Assembly: GCA_002633005.1 (NCBI GenBank)
Contig: NMRA01000029.1
Location: 1,409,796 to 1,469,795, forward strand
Length of the DNA stretch: 60,000 nt
Source of the DNA: Phoronis australis
Taxonomy: Eukaryota > Phoronida > Phoronidae
Reading direction: 5' to 3'
In this document: positions 51,101 through 56,730 of the stretch, piece by piece
Numbering within the stretch: the first letter of the stretch is position 1
How the letters are laid out: every line of letters begins with the position of its first letter
Program-made: the position numbers and the translations under genes
The notes under the pieces: model-generated
The model's database searches: none
The model's input: the letters and a program-made list of their open reading frames with translations, nothing else
Told to the model about the DNA's origin: nothing

Positions 51101-54100
51101 TGGATACACTGTACTGCACAGAGCCTCCTATCCAAAACACACTTCCTTGAAAGCAATGCGATTTATTCTTCACTCTGTAACACTGCAGGTCCTTCAGGAC
51201 ATCTTTGGAGATATTTTCTGCTCTTAATTAGCAACAGCATACCCATAATCCCGGACACCTTACAATTCTTTTTGCTATTTACAATGCAGGTGTACTAAAT
51301 TTAATTTTCGATCACCAAGGGGAAATACCATTGGGTGGTAGATTTGCAACTTAACAAGTTTGTAATTAAGTATCAACATTTTAACTTCCCCAAGTCCTTG
51401 AATGGCCTTTACATCATTCAACATTGATTTGCGACTTCTATTTCACCCTTAAGCTCAAGAATTATTGCCAGGCAACCAAAGTCAACATCAGGAGAGAAAG
51501 ATTCCAAGAATTCCAGACTTAACTAGCAGACTTGAGCAGTTGATGATCTGGGCATGGAAATCGTTACTTCCCCCATTGAGGTATCATGGAGGAAACAGCT
51601 TAGAAAAGGAAACAGTGAGCTGGCTAGCCTTCCTTTATCATTACATAACAAAAACCAATGTTAGGTGTGGTATTGTTGCAAACAATTATGTGGTACATGA
51701 TCAAATCTGTCATACATCCTCAGCTGAGGCCATTCCCCTGTTTGGTGGCCAAGATATAAGCAACAACCCAGACACCAAAGACATTAACAGACATGTAATA
51801 ATAACCTACCCACACAACAGTATTGTGAATCATTCTTTCAAATCTCAGAGCCAATGTTTGCAATCCACACAGAGTGTAGTTGTCATTGGCCATCAACCAG
51901 TTTTATTACTGAGACTGACCAATGAACCATTTTTATGGCAATGAAAATACCATTGACACCAATCAGTTGCCAAGATGGACCACTCCATGGCGTCCCCCCG
52001 CCAGACAGCACTCTTTTAAGATTAAAGGTTGGAGCAGCCATTGATTACAAAGAAAAAACAGTTGATACACAGGGAACTGGTGATAGAAATGAAGAGCACA
52101 ATGCACACCCTTACACTGAAACAAGAAAACCAGATAATTTGAGCACTTAACCAGGTAAACTTCTCTTCAGTAACAACAGCCATGGACATTTAATTGACAT
52201 TCTTGAAATCGTGAAAATTTTTAACATCCATCCTCATCAGCACAACTGTGTTCTGTTGAGGAGTACCCTGCAGGTAAACTCATTATCTAGAATAGACTGC
52301 AGAAAGAGTACAACAGTGAAAAACGACTCTTGGTGAGTTAGTAATTAATTTATGACAGCACAATGTGCCATTTTCATCATCAGTCATTGACTGTACACTT
52401 TAGCTTCCTAATGACTGAAGTCAACTCAGATTATGCAGGGGAAACTAATTCATAACTGCAGGAATGCAGGTTCAATAATGGGGTATTTCCACAAATGACT
52501 TCAACCTTACTCTCATTTCAAATCAAGTTACTACTACTATGAGGATAACACAAGGTGGCAAAGATACAAGCATACGTTAAAACACCCACTCAAAAACCAA
52601 TGGTGATATAGTTGCCAAACACAAAACAGAGGCCTTCACCCCTTTTAAATAAAATTATAATGAGCCTGGGTTTACTGTGCAGGTCAGAAACAGTAGCCAA
52701 GTGTTATCTGGCAGCAGAAGCCCTCAGCTTAAAAATGCTTGCGACACAAGGCTCAAAATATGAACCCATTATATCATTGAAACTAAGCAGCTCAAAGGAT
52801 AAATTGGGGTTAGACTTGGACTCATTTTATCAGGTTACTAAATGTATTATCATCTTCAACAGATTAAATGCCCACACAAAGCACAGGGATGCCATGCCAC
52901 CATTCAATATTGCAGACAAGTCCAACCATAGTTGACTAACTGTTTGATGTTGTACCACCAGGAATTAGTAATAACTTGGTATAATCACATTCCCACGTGC
53001 CAAAGATTGAGTCACACAATTTTTTTTTGTTTCCAGAGTTTCTCTATGCAAGCGACAGAAAAAAACAGTTGCAAAACGCTGAAGTACTCACTAACAGTGA
53101 CAAAAATGGGCATTGCAGTATGTGCATCAGGGATTGAGTCATAGTATTGTTAGAAAATCTCTCTTGTGCACAGGGAGGCAATCAACATATCCATGGAAAC
53201 AATAGGTCATTTAAGTAACATCACCTAAAACTGTCAGCCATGTTTGGAATGGAGTTAAATGAGACAGAATCCTTTGAAAAATAAACATGGAACACAATGA
53301 AAGTGCAGTCAAGGCTGACTTCCAGTCTTGGTAAGTATCATTTCCAGCAACACAACTGCGCTAAGAAGCAGTTTGAGGACATGCAATAGCAATGGTTTGG
53401 AGGCAACAGCAAGGCTGACTTAGTTTCCATATTTGAAAGCATGCGTTTATCATTGAGAAAATATACAGCAACACAATTTCAAAGTTCAACACTTCAGGAA
53501 AGTGTTAAGTGCCTGTTTGCAATGAGGCTAACATCCACATATGATATTAAAGATATTAAACCAGAAGTGGTCTTTCTGCAGACTCAGCTCCTTATTGGTT
53601 GACTTCATTGAAAGGAAATGTGACACCACCTCTGGCCATGTCATAAAATAAAAAATACAATAAAAACCCCTCATGCCAATTTCTAGATTAACCACGGGAT
53701 AAACATGTTTATTTTTATCTTGCCTAATCCTGTGTTAAGTGTTCACTGATGGGCCACTTTACAAAAAACACAATTTATGTCAATTATTTAAGCAATTACT
53801 ACTGTTTGAAGCAACTTGTTCATAATGAACTCCAAATTCCAATTCACAGTAAACTGGAAAGAAAGACTAATTTCAGAAGGTGAATTCAGTAAAACTGGTA
53901 CAATTTAATGGGGTGGAAAGCTGAATTTCAAATGAAAATTACTCAGAATCTTGAACATGAGTAACCTAGCAATAAGGAATCTCAGTGCTAATAATGATAC
54001 TGGTCATTTAAGAATTCCACCAAGCTGGCAGTTGACTTTCCATCACTCCACTAATGCAAATAACTAATAGCACACCAATTTTGTCACCAGCAATTACATA

Positions 54101-56730
54101 CTGGTAGTTCTGATTGCAAACTCAAGAGGACGCAACAGCTCAGTTTATGGCAACTTTGCTAATTTTATGCACATTCATTTAAAGTTACATATTTCATTAT
54201 TAATACCCTACTTGTTTAGGCCAATGCCCACATCCTGCTTACTGCCCAACACAGAAATTAACACTTTTAAACTGCTCTGTTAAATGTACCCTTAGTTTGC
54301 ATGGCCAAGAACTCCTTGAATGTGTTTGTCTCGTGTGAACTTTGGCTCCCATAACTACCCAAAGCTCAACACTAATGTAGGTATGCAACCATTAGCCAGG
54401 TCACTCTTTGGGGCGAACACGCAGTCTTCCACTCTACGCTTTTCAAAAGGTCTATTTTAACTTGCCTGGACACCCACTCCTGAATTTTGAGGTTTCCAAG
54501 TTAAGCACCCAGGGTGTTAACCAGTTGTTTGGTGTTCATGTAACATGCCTTAAATCTTGCAGGGTGACGGAATTTACCACTATGACACCTCGACCATAGA
54601 CTATTCAGCTCCTGATTTAAAACAATCAATACTTCCAATCATTTCAAGGAGACGTGCCTGATTTAAAAGTAACTGAGATGGTGGACATCTCTGATCCAAA
54701 ACAAAAGTTCATGACTGGGAGAAGTTGATTCTTTTAAAACAATTCACCTAAACGTACGTGAGTGTGGGGGGAGGGAACAATCACGCCAGACACTCTCAAA
54801 ATCTCAGGCCAGGGGGTTCTCTCACCGAATGGGCGAGTGTGCATATACCCCTGAAACGGGTAGGAATTTTGGTATTGAAACAGGTATGGTTTTCACTAAT
54901 TTTTGGGGAAAATAGACCCATGAAGAATTGCCGATTGTAATATCCATATGCAGGGCTCGACTCTTAGTAGTCTCACATCCTAGAAGGCACCATGACCAGC
55001 ACAAGTTACCTCAGTCTGAGCTAGCCAGTTGTGAATGACTGAACATCAAAGTATAGCTAGTAACAATGTGGGTAAACATTTGAAAGTTTGAGAAAGCAAA
55101 AATCCCTCTTTCAGATTTTTACAATTACTCTGCCATTCTCTCGCAACAAATTTACATCAAAATAAAGTACATCAACCGTAAACAAAATTTAATAATTCTT
55201 GACATGCATATGACATCTACCTTATCCATTATGGTGGTTTAAAACAAAGACAATCTGATTCACCTCATTTTTGTACATCACTCTCCCGCTATTGAAAAAA
55301 AGTACCAATGTCGATTTCAAAAGCAGTATGCTCATGACGAGCACACGTGTCATTTGCTTGTTTTTTGGTTTTTAAGTGACATCACATGTGAGATGACAAC
55401 TTTGTCGAGGAAATTTTCCTGATATTTTCCATTCGTTGACAGCAAAGTACTCAAAACTACCAAGCTATTAAATGCAGTAAACCTCTGGTCATTTGTTGTA
55501 AACTGTTGGCAGACATCCATAACAAAATAAACAATGGATTGAAGAATCAGCGAAAACAAAGATTGGCCGTCAAATAGACCTTAATTCCGTAGCGTTCAAA
55601 ATTGACCCATTTGATTGCTCTACAAACTCAACCCCAACTAACATCTTCCTTTTCGCTGTGGCATTCAAATATATAGACGCTGAGGTTGGTCCGTAGAGAA
55701 ATATATCAAATAAACATAGAAAAATCAGGAGCCCCAACTGGGAATCGAACCGCAGGTCTCTAGATTGCAGAAATTTAAGTTATTTAGGAAGAGTACACTT
55801 TTTAATGACATTAACTTTATGCAAGCTTTTGTTTTGCTCACTTTTTAGACAGATCGTTCCAAAGCTACAAATTCATATCAGCTTTACACGATGGCTGGCC
55901 TTACTTGTGCATGACTCATTACTTCCAATTCTTGCCTCGCACGATTTCAACTTCTGTCTCTCTTTTTTCGGCCTACATTTTAAGTACGTTCGCAGACATG
56001 TGAGTGACGACTTTGTGGCAACCTGGCACATCTATCAGTTCGGCAAGCAAAATCTGATCTCTCTTTGCTGACCTGCAGGTCATTTAACCCAGCCCTGCAC
56101 AATGGTCTCTTTTTCAAAATTCTTTTGAATATTTTTATGCTTGGTTATTTTTGCAGTGGCAGGTTTGAATGAACTAGTATTGTCAGCTTTTCTTTGAAAA
56201 AAGTACCGTTGGGTTGTCTTCCTCTGTGATGACTTATGCCTGGGCCATCAATTCCTTCCCCAAGGTCACTTGGGGCCCCTTTGAATCAGGTATTGCAATG
56301 AATGAATATGTCAACAATTTTAGAAGGTGGCTATTTTCAGAATGTGTACGTATTGGGATAATGGAGACACACCTGTACCCATGGTTTTCAAAAGAAGTCC
56401 CCCCGGAGCCTCAGGTTCAAGGCATAGTTATGGATGACTGATCATTGTTTCACGCTCCGATCCAGTGACGAAGGGTCCATATTGACCTGCTACATGAATG
56501 AAAGCTTGTAAAAACTCACCGATATGTTCATCCTCAACGTCTGATTCGTCCCCATGGTCGGTCTGCATAGGTTCAAGGTTATTCTGTTGTCCCGTAGCTG
56601 GCCTACTGGTAGAGAGTCTATTGAAATAATTTGTCGCAAAGCTTATGAGATCCGGGGGCCTCTCTCGCAACACAGCCACAGTGAAATCCTGCAGCATGTC
56701 CGTCAAACCCGCCGGGATCTCGAAATTCAT
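45..56730 (-). CDS. PRKAR2: cAMP-dependent protein kinase type II regulatory subunit (whole gene, 13 coding exons)
   Basis: Regulatory subunit of protein kinase A. It dimerises, docks to AKAP anchors, holds the catalytic subunit inactive and releases it on binding cAMP. I joined 13 exons with GT-AG borders and matching phases: 56520-56730, 23114-23149, 19100-19149, 15812-15898, 14279-14320, 7628-7692, 6651-6804, 6220-6321, 5580-5654, 3758-3826, 2595-2649, 1204-1272, 45-169. They sum to 1140 nt, that is 379 residues plus TGA, close to vertebrate RII (about 400). Domains: dimerisation/docking 1-44, acidic linker, RRKS inhibitor site 79-82, cAMP domain A about 129-249 (FGELAL with E191 and R200), cAMP domain B about 250-379 (FGELAL with E316 and R325). 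The R-R-x-S site, rather than a non-phosphorylatable pseudosubstrate, marks it as type II, not type I. The start is the first ATG after an in-frame TAA at 56757-56755. The 3' UTR and poly(A) site lie beyond the left edge. Family assignment is certain. Exon borders are by eye. Confidence 0.97.
170..1203 (-). other. PRKAR2 intron 12
   Basis: Phase 1 intron, 1034 bp, AT-rich. I see no element, RNA gene or secondary coding exon in it. Confidence 0.9.
1204..1272 (-). CDS. PRKAR2: PRKAR2 coding exon 12: phosphate-binding cassette of cAMP domain B
   Basis: 69 nt between TTTCAG and GTGAGTA, phase 1 at both ends. Encodes residues 316-338: [16 protein letters not shown] then KCA. E316 and R325 are the cAMP-contacting pair. 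All positions expected for binding are kept. Confidence 0.96.
1273..2594 (-). other. PRKAR2 intron 11
   Basis: Phase 1 intron, 1322 bp. AT-rich with no recognisable feature. The short open frames here have no coding character. Confidence 0.9.
2595..2649 (-). CDS. PRKAR2: PRKAR2 coding exon 11: approach to the second cAMP cassette
   Basis: 55 nt between TTCACAG and GTGAGTA. Encodes residues 298-315, including [14 protein letters not shown], plus one base of the E316 codon. It matches evEIarcxxGqYFGE of RII. The intron therefore splits the ribose-contacting glutamate codon of the second cassette. Confidence 0.95.
2650..3757 (-). other. PRKAR2 intron 10
   Basis: Phase 0 intron, 1108 bp. Nothing recognised in it. 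Confidence 0.9.
3758..3826 (-). CDS. PRKAR2: PRKAR2 coding exon 10: beta strands of cAMP domain B
   Basis: 69 nt, phase 0 at both ends, between CATCACAG and GTAAGTA. Encodes residues 275-297: [20 protein letters not shown], equivalent to GdxADSFfIvESGEVkItm. The loop after it (THA, then GAEGE in exon 11) is shorter than the loop in vertebrate RII. Confidence 0.95.
3827..5579 (-). other. PRKAR2 intron 9
   Basis: Phase 0 intron, 1753 bp. About half is a foldback element (4501-5396), which includes a short (GT)n run near 5020. The rest is unremarkable AT-rich sequence. Confidence 0.88.
4501..5396. mobile_element. Non-autonomous element with degenerate terminal inverted repeats, TA-flanked
   Basis: The left end (CTGTATTCGTCCC...) and the reverse complement of the right end (CCGTATTCGCCC...) agree at 19 of 24 positions. 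Four of the five differences are transitions, as expected from CpG decay. TA dinucleotides flank both ends (4499-4500, 5397-5398), consistent with a TA target duplication. The motif GGGCGCTTATT occurs at about 4556 and 5320, with a variant at 5355 and another copy at the right terminus (5373). No transposase is present. Similar GGGCG(A/C)TTA motifs recur at 16.3-16.5 kb. Confidence 0.55.
5580..5654 (-). CDS. PRKAR2: PRKAR2 coding exon 9: start of cAMP domain B
   Basis: 75 nt, phase 0 at both ends, between TATTTCAG and GTAGGTA. Encodes residues 250-274: [10 protein letters not shown] and [10 protein letters not shown], matching sERmkvvDvi and YkDGErIItQ of RII. A five-copy 47-bp minisatellite starts six bases upstream of the exon (5661) and shares the sequence of its 3' splice site. 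Confidence 0.95.
5655..6219 (-). other. PRKAR2 intron 8
   Basis: Phase 0 intron, 565 bp, of which 235 bp is the 47-bp minisatellite at its 3' end. Nothing else recognised. Confidence 0.9.
5661..5895. repeat. 47-bp minisatellite, 5 copies, at the 3' splice site of PRKAR2 exon 9
   Basis: Five head-to-tail 47-bp units start at 5661, 5708, 5755, 5802 and 5849. The first four are essentially identical. The last has two changes (gacgcg for gatgca). On the minus strand each unit holds CACTAAAC (branch-point-like) followed by GCTATTTGAG, while the true acceptor reads GCTATTTCAG. The array therefore appears to have grown from the 3' splice-site sequence. Confidence 0.95.
6220..6321 (-). CDS. PRKAR2: PRKAR2 coding exon 8: B/C helices linking domains A and B
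   Basis: 102 nt, phase 0 at both ends, between GTTGCAG and GTAAGTT. Encodes residues 216-249: [28 protein letters not shown]. It matches the long helix connecting the two cAMP domains in RII (DRvTFRRIIvkN, KKRKMyEsfiesvPlLKsLe). Confidence 0.96.
6322..6650 (-). other. PRKAR2 intron 7
   Basis: Phase 0 intron, 329 bp, the shortest in the gene. Nothing else recognised. Confidence 0.92.
6651..6804 (-). CDS. PRKAR2: PRKAR2 coding exon 7: phosphate-binding cassette of cAMP domain A
   Basis: 154 nt between TTTCAG and GTAGGTA. Encodes residues 164-215. [18 protein letters not shown] is the cAMP cassette: E191 is placed to contact the ribose hydroxyl and R200 the cyclic phosphate, and both are present. 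The RII-like [12 protein letters not shown] precedes it. Codon 164 is split and reads Ser. The polypyrimidine tract of the acceptor contains a 10-bp duplication (6811-6830). Confidence 0.97.
6805..7627 (-). other. PRKAR2 intron 6
   Basis: Phase 2 intron, 823 bp. Next to the exon 7 acceptor, a 10-bp direct duplication (6811-6830) creates two AGGTCA half-sites four bases apart on the plus strand. On the transcribed strand this is simply the polypyrimidine tract. No other feature. Confidence 0.9.
7628..7692 (-). CDS. PRKAR2: PRKAR2 coding exon 6: first beta strands of cAMP domain A
   Basis: 65 nt between CCGGCAG and GTAGGGT. Enters in phase 0, leaves after two bases of codon 164. Encodes residues 143-163, including [16 protein letters not shown], one of the most conserved stretches of PKA regulatory subunits. 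Confidence 0.96.
9171..10529 (+). mobile_element. Kolobok-like DNA transposon remnant (TTAA target duplication, THAP domain)
   Basis: 1359 bp bounded by terminal inverted repeats AGGAGAATGCAACCCAA (left) and AGGAGAATGCCACCCAA (reverse complement of right), 16 of 17 identical. It is flanked by TTAA on both sides (9167-9170, 10530-10533). Inside lies a decayed THAP zinc finger on the plus strand. TTAA duplications are known for the piggyBac and Kolobok superfamilies, and THAP domains are associated with Kolobok. The combination favours Kolobok, but no transposase catalytic core is visible, so this is an internally deleted or decayed copy. Confidence 0.75.
9282..9631 (+). pseudogene. Frameshifted THAP zinc-finger domain inside the transposon
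   Basis: THAP domains are C2CH zinc fingers that bind DNA. In one frame (9282-9503) I see CIVPTC (9354-9371), then [15 protein letters not shown]. In a second frame (9479-9631) I see [17 protein letters not shown] with the C-x-x-H pair at 9518-9529. The two Cys pairs are about 50 residues apart, normal for THAP. An ATG at 9335 opens MRIYC in the second frame, as at a THAP N terminus. A likely 7-bp insertion near 9350 and a compensating shift near 9480 would explain both frame changes. There is no intact reading frame, so it is a broken gene. Confidence 0.78.
12614..12633. repeat. Short ATT microsatellite
   Basis: A run of TTATTATTATTATTATG-type trinucleotides of about 20 bp. No functional meaning inferred. 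Confidence 0.7.
14279..14320 (-). CDS. PRKAR2: PRKAR2 coding exon 5: helix at the start of cAMP domain A
   Basis: 42 nt, phase 0 at both ends, between TTTCAG and GTAGGTAG. Encodes residues 129-142, [14 protein letters not shown], matching the EQmsqVLDAMFEr helix of RII. Introns 4 and 5 flank it. The latter contains the THAP-bearing transposon. Confidence 0.94.
15239..15294. repeat. 28-bp tandem duplication containing CCAAT
   Basis: Two adjacent copies (15239-15266, 15267-15294) differing at one base, each with GGCCAATCAG. This is a CCAAT-box-like core, but here it sits inside an intron with no sign of a promoter. Confidence 0.85.
15437..15459. other. Short perfect hairpin
   Basis: CTTGTTGCTA, a three-base loop TAG, then the exact complement. 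No U-run follows on either strand and no function is inferred. Confidence 0.7.
15812..15898 (-). CDS. PRKAR2: PRKAR2 coding exon 4: linker to N-helix of cAMP domain A
   Basis: 87 nt, phase 0 at both ends, between GATTACAG and GTAAGTA. Encodes residues 100-128. The core [13 protein letters not shown] and ILLFRSLE correspond to the PKTDeQrxRLqEAckdILLFknLd block at the entry to the first cyclic-nucleotide domain of RII. Confidence 0.95.
16288..16510. repeat. Degenerate tandem repeats with GGGCGATTAC / GGGCGCTTA motif
   Basis: About four imperfect units of roughly 50-58 bp, each with GCGATTAC(C)C followed by a (T/A)GGGCGCT(T/C)A-like block and an A-rich stretch. The motif is related to the ends of the 4501-5396 element. 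A weaker relative may lie near 38110-38210. Likely a decayed element or local amplification. Confidence 0.6.
17301..17340. repeat. 20-bp perfect tandem duplication
   Basis: TGTTGTACCAGTATGTAGCA occurs twice head to tail. Too short to assign to any element. Confidence 0.9.
17758..19050. repeat. 644-bp near-identical duplication joined by a single N (probable assembly artefact)
   Basis: The block 17758-18400 is repeated from 18402 to about 19050, with one N at 18401 exactly at the junction. I found two single-base differences (tatatt/tacatatt region near 18147/18789, and catgag/cacgag near 18342/18991) and a 7-bp gatttgg duplication in the second copy near 18899. This is the level of difference expected between two alleles. 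An unmerged overlap of two haplotype contigs is the simplest explanation. A real tandem duplication is the alternative. Confidence 0.85.
19100..19149 (-). CDS. PRKAR2: PRKAR2 coding exon 3: acidic linker after the inhibitor site
   Basis: 50 nt between TTCTAG and GTAAGTG. Completes V83 (P+1 of the inhibitor site) and encodes residues 83-99, [17 protein letters not shown]. This matches the conserved VxAExYdPe segment and acidic stretch that follow RRxS in RII proteins. Enters in phase 1, ends in phase 0. An apparent assembly duplication begins about 50 bp into the following intron. Confidence 0.94.
21449..21461. repeat. Poly-G homopolymer run
   Basis: Thirteen or so consecutive G on the plus strand. 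Its exact length is unreliable in most sequencing data. It could form a G-quadruplex, but nothing else here supports a role. Confidence 0.8.
21795..22098. mobile_element. Foldback MITE with 63-bp near-perfect terminal inverted repeats
   Basis: Arm 21805-21867 and the reverse complement of 22025-22087 are identical except for one base. Weaker pairing with an indel extends out to CCATAT at 21795 and 22098. The 157-bp loop and the arms are built from degenerate units of about 20-21 bp with a GCGGTC(C/A)TGTTTT core. No coding capacity and no clear target duplication. Confidence 0.85.
23114..23149 (-). CDS. PRKAR2: PRKAR2 coding exon 2: 36-nt exon with the inhibitor (autophosphorylation) site
   Basis: A very short exon between TTTCAG and GTAAGC, phase 1 at both ends. 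With the base carried over from exon 1 it encodes residues 71-82, [16 protein letters not shown] is the R-R-x-S substrate-type inhibitor sequence that sits in the active-site cleft of the catalytic subunit and is autophosphorylated on S82 in type II subunits. The residue before the serine is Lys; in vertebrate RII it is Val. The next exon supplies the hydrophobic P+1 Val. The exon is 33 kb from exon 1. Confidence 0.93.
23156..25256. other. Intron 1 segment: no gene; locally GC-richer patch at 24.4-24.7 kb
   Basis: Mostly featureless. Between about 24420 and 24720 the sequence is less AT-rich. On the minus strand it holds an ATTGG (CCAAT-box) motif and a good splice donor (CTTTG|GTAAGTG at 24495/24494). 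A DR1-like AGGTCAAAGGTTA lies at 24499-24511. An alternative first exon is conceivable, but nothing demonstrates one. Confidence 0.5.
25258..25503. mobile_element. Foldback element with 18-bp perfect core inverted repeat
   Basis: CTCAAAAACGCTGTTAGG (25293-25310) pairs perfectly with 25443-25460, and weaker complementarity continues outward (GAAACTTT / AAAGGTTTC) and inward (TTTTCGAT). Total about 250 bp with a central 132-bp spacer. Family unknown. Outer ends uncertain. Confidence 0.55.
26510..26571. repeat. 31-bp tandem duplication
   Basis: Two adjacent units sharing GGC(G/A)CGATAATAATATT and CACTTTCT with a few substitutions. Confidence 0.85.
28420..28460. repeat. 21-bp tandem duplication
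   Basis: CATGCAATAAATAATTATTA is present twice in a row with a 21-bp period. No function inferred. Confidence 0.9.
33396..33690 (+). mobile_element. MITE family M1, copy 1 (3'-truncated)
   Basis: Begins GGCCCTTTCATGCTACG and aligns with the left half of the copies at 38537 and 48336: GGAGTTGCGGTC, GTCCTGGATC(A/G), AGTTAA, the GCGGAGCGTC block, CGAAGTTATC(A/G)CCAG, and TTGCTTA-ATTTTGCT. Similarity fades near 33690, so the right half is missing or diverged. Confidence 0.75.
33700..35360. other. Intron 1 segment 33.7-35.4 kb: nothing recognised
   Basis: AT-rich intronic sequence. The stretch near 33988-34018 (CAAGCT(T/A)TGGT(G/A)CATTAAAA) resembles 39411-39437, suggesting an old dispersed repeat. 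Confidence 0.5.
35364..36131. mobile_element. 768-bp foldback element with ~200-bp inverted arms
   Basis: Starts and ends at GGTACC. The left arm (35364 to about 35540) and the reverse complement of the right arm (about 35930-36131) align over their length, sharing TACCTGCAAAC, TTCACTGA, GGGATCGGAC, CACAAAACACGATCCATTCACCCAAA in part, GACTCACATT and GCCAAACAC. The right arm reads as a degenerate tandem repeat of about 21 bp with a GTGTTT-n-AGTC(T/C)G core. No transposase and no clear target duplication. Confidence 0.85.
36140..38530. other. Intron 1 segment 36.1-38.5 kb: nothing recognised
   Basis: No gene or bounded element. A GGGCATTTAAA / GGGCGTTACC stretch at about 38110-38210 may be a faint relative of the GGGCG repeats. 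Confidence 0.5.
38537..39030 (+). mobile_element. MITE family M1, copy 2
   Basis: About 494 bp, same orientation as the other two copies. Starts GGGCCTTTTATACTAA and ends in the complement of AGCATTTTCGTACTAAC, so the end repeats have decayed. Internal blocks AGTATGAACGGTTAACTT, GCGTCGATGCTGCGGTG and TTACTTCGATG match copy 3 closely throughout. No coding capacity. Confidence 0.82.
39040..41110. other. Intron 1 segment 39.0-41.1 kb: no gene
   Basis: AT-rich. Contains the 40-bp duplication and diffuse similarity to the dispersed repeat seen near 17.9, 20.5 and 30.5 kb. Confidence 0.5.
39398..39474. repeat. Imperfect 40-bp tandem duplication
   Basis: CTTTGAATCAT(A/T)ACCTGA then GAAGCTATGGTACAT-like blocks occur twice. 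Similar GCTATGGTAC words appear near 40838 and a variant near 34000. Confidence 0.75.
41121..41752. mobile_element. Palindrome-array MITE with 22-bp perfect TIRs and GTTT flanks
   Basis: Both ends carry CTACGGTGGCCCGAAAGTAT plus CA (22 bp, perfect inverted match), followed by partly matching AT-rich arms of about 45 bp. GTTT directly abuts each end (41117-41120, 41753-41756) and may be a 4-bp target duplication. The interior is an array of 25 palindromic cores from 41185 to 41688. No transposase. The repetitive peptides that can be read from either strand (W-K-L-F-S-P-G and G-G-N-Y-F-x-x) are by-products of the array. Superfamily unknown. Confidence 0.9.
41185..41690. repeat. 25-unit array of 21-bp palindromes (CCTAGG / CCCGGG cores)
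   Basis: Cores lie at about 41185, 41202, 41223, 41244, 41265, 41286, 41307, 41328, 41349, 41370, 41390 and then every 21 bp (twice 20) to 41683. Most are CCTAGG or CCCGGG inside TTTCCACC..GGTGGAAA-type dyads. The strand sense of the units flips at about 41373, so the whole array is itself an inverted repeat on top of the local palindromes. Confidence 0.93.
41760..46310. other. Intron 1 segment 41.8-46.3 kb: nothing recognised
   Basis: AT-rich sequence without bounded elements, RNA genes or credible coding exons. A short run of TTCATTAGTTCAC-like words lies near 45750-45805. Confidence 0.55.
46316..46891. mobile_element. 576-bp element with ~48-bp imperfect TIRs
   Basis: The left end CTGGTTCCCTGCCTGTCCGC and the reverse complement of the right end CTGGAATCCCTGTGTGTCCGC continue in parallel through AGGGG(G)TAGA(A/G)AATAC, AGGTA(T/C)CATT. 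Roughly four fifths of positions agree, with one indel. No target duplication and no open frame of note. Family unknown. Confidence 0.7.
46920..48330. other. Intron 1 segment 46.9-48.3 kb: G/C-mixed start, otherwise nothing
   Basis: The first 400 bp are less AT-rich, with short overlapping open frames. None matches a domain I recognise. It may be an unidentified repeat. The rest is featureless. Confidence 0.45.
48336..48847 (+). mobile_element. MITE family M1, copy 3 (best preserved)
   Basis: About 512 bp with terminal inverted repeats AAGGGCCTTTCATACTAAC and the complement of a right end reading AAGGCCCTTTCATATTGAC. Interior carries repeated (T/G)ATGAACGCTTAACTCCGGTCC blocks in part and a perfect 20-bp palindrome (48466-48485) with GTCGAC centre. 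End sequence resembles PIF/Harbinger-type MITEs, but the flanking TAA and TTTAA do not give a clean 3-bp duplication, so the superfamily is open. Confidence 0.85.
48466..48485. repeat. Perfect 20-bp palindrome inside MITE copy 3
   Basis: CCGCAGCGTCGACGCTGCGG equals its own reverse complement. The other two copies have the same block with mismatches (GCGGAGCGTCGATGCTGCGG, GCGGAGCGTCAACGCTACAG), so the ancestor was probably fully palindromic. Confidence 0.92.
48860..55700. other. Intron 1 segment 48.9-55.7 kb: no supported gene
   Basis: Contains the longest open frame in the window (51465-51944, plus strand, 159 codons) and three more plus-strand frames to 53144. None shows a domain, signal peptide or low-entropy bias that I can recognise, and they lie antisense inside an intron. 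An 18-bp tandem duplication lies at 50777-50821. A CRE-like TGACGTCA lies at 50042. Confidence 0.5.
50777..50821. repeat. 18-bp tandem repeat, 2.5 copies
   Basis: CTT(T/C)ACTTTGAAATACCA repeated head to tail. No function inferred. Confidence 0.88.
55728..55770 (-). other. tRNA-half-like / SINE-like fragment with B box
   Basis: On the minus strand, CTGCGGTTCGATTCCCAGTTGGGGCTCC looks like the T arm and 3' acceptor side of a tRNA (GGTTCGATTCC is a B box). No matching 5' half (GGAGCCCC start) or A box is found within 75 bp upstream, so this is not an intact tRNA gene. A second B-box word (GGTTCGAATC, plus strand) lies at about 59372. Confidence 0.35.
56520..56730 (-). CDS. PRKAR2: PRKAR2 coding exon 1: dimerisation/docking domain
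   Basis: Encodes residues 1-70 plus the first base of codon 71. Residues 3-44 match the RII docking helix pair ([19 protein letters not shown], then PPDLISFA and YFNRL), which forms the homodimer and binds the amphipathic helix of AKAPs. The rest is a Gln/Asp/Glu-rich linker ending DEHI. The bases before the ATG (GAG) give a purine at -3. An in-frame TAA lies nine codons upstream, so the protein cannot start earlier in this exon. Donor G|GTGAGT at 56519. A TTTTAG sits just upstream of the ATG, so a 5'-UTR intron ending there is possible. Confidence 0.95.

Larger units (their letters stand above)
23150..56519 (-). other. PRKAR2 intron 1 (33.4 kb)
   Basis: Phase 1 intron separating the docking-domain exon from the inhibitor-site exon. 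It makes up over half of the window and hosts most of the mobile elements listed separately. No nested gene could be supported on either strand. Open frames reach 159 codons at most and show no domain I recognise. The boundary donor (56519) and acceptor (23150) fit consensus and frame. Confidence 0.9.

Noticed and set aside
51465-51944. Longest open frame in the window (159 codons, plus strand) and the following frames to 53144
   Set aside because: No domain, signal peptide or coiled coil recognised. It is antisense inside an AT-rich intron, and the next frame merely overlaps its stop. A protein search with a significant hit would reverse this.
55805-56441. Plus-strand open frames close to PRKAR2 exon 1, considered as a divergent gene
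   Set aside because: They lie inside intron 1 on the opposite strand, show no domain, and have no promoter or splice support.
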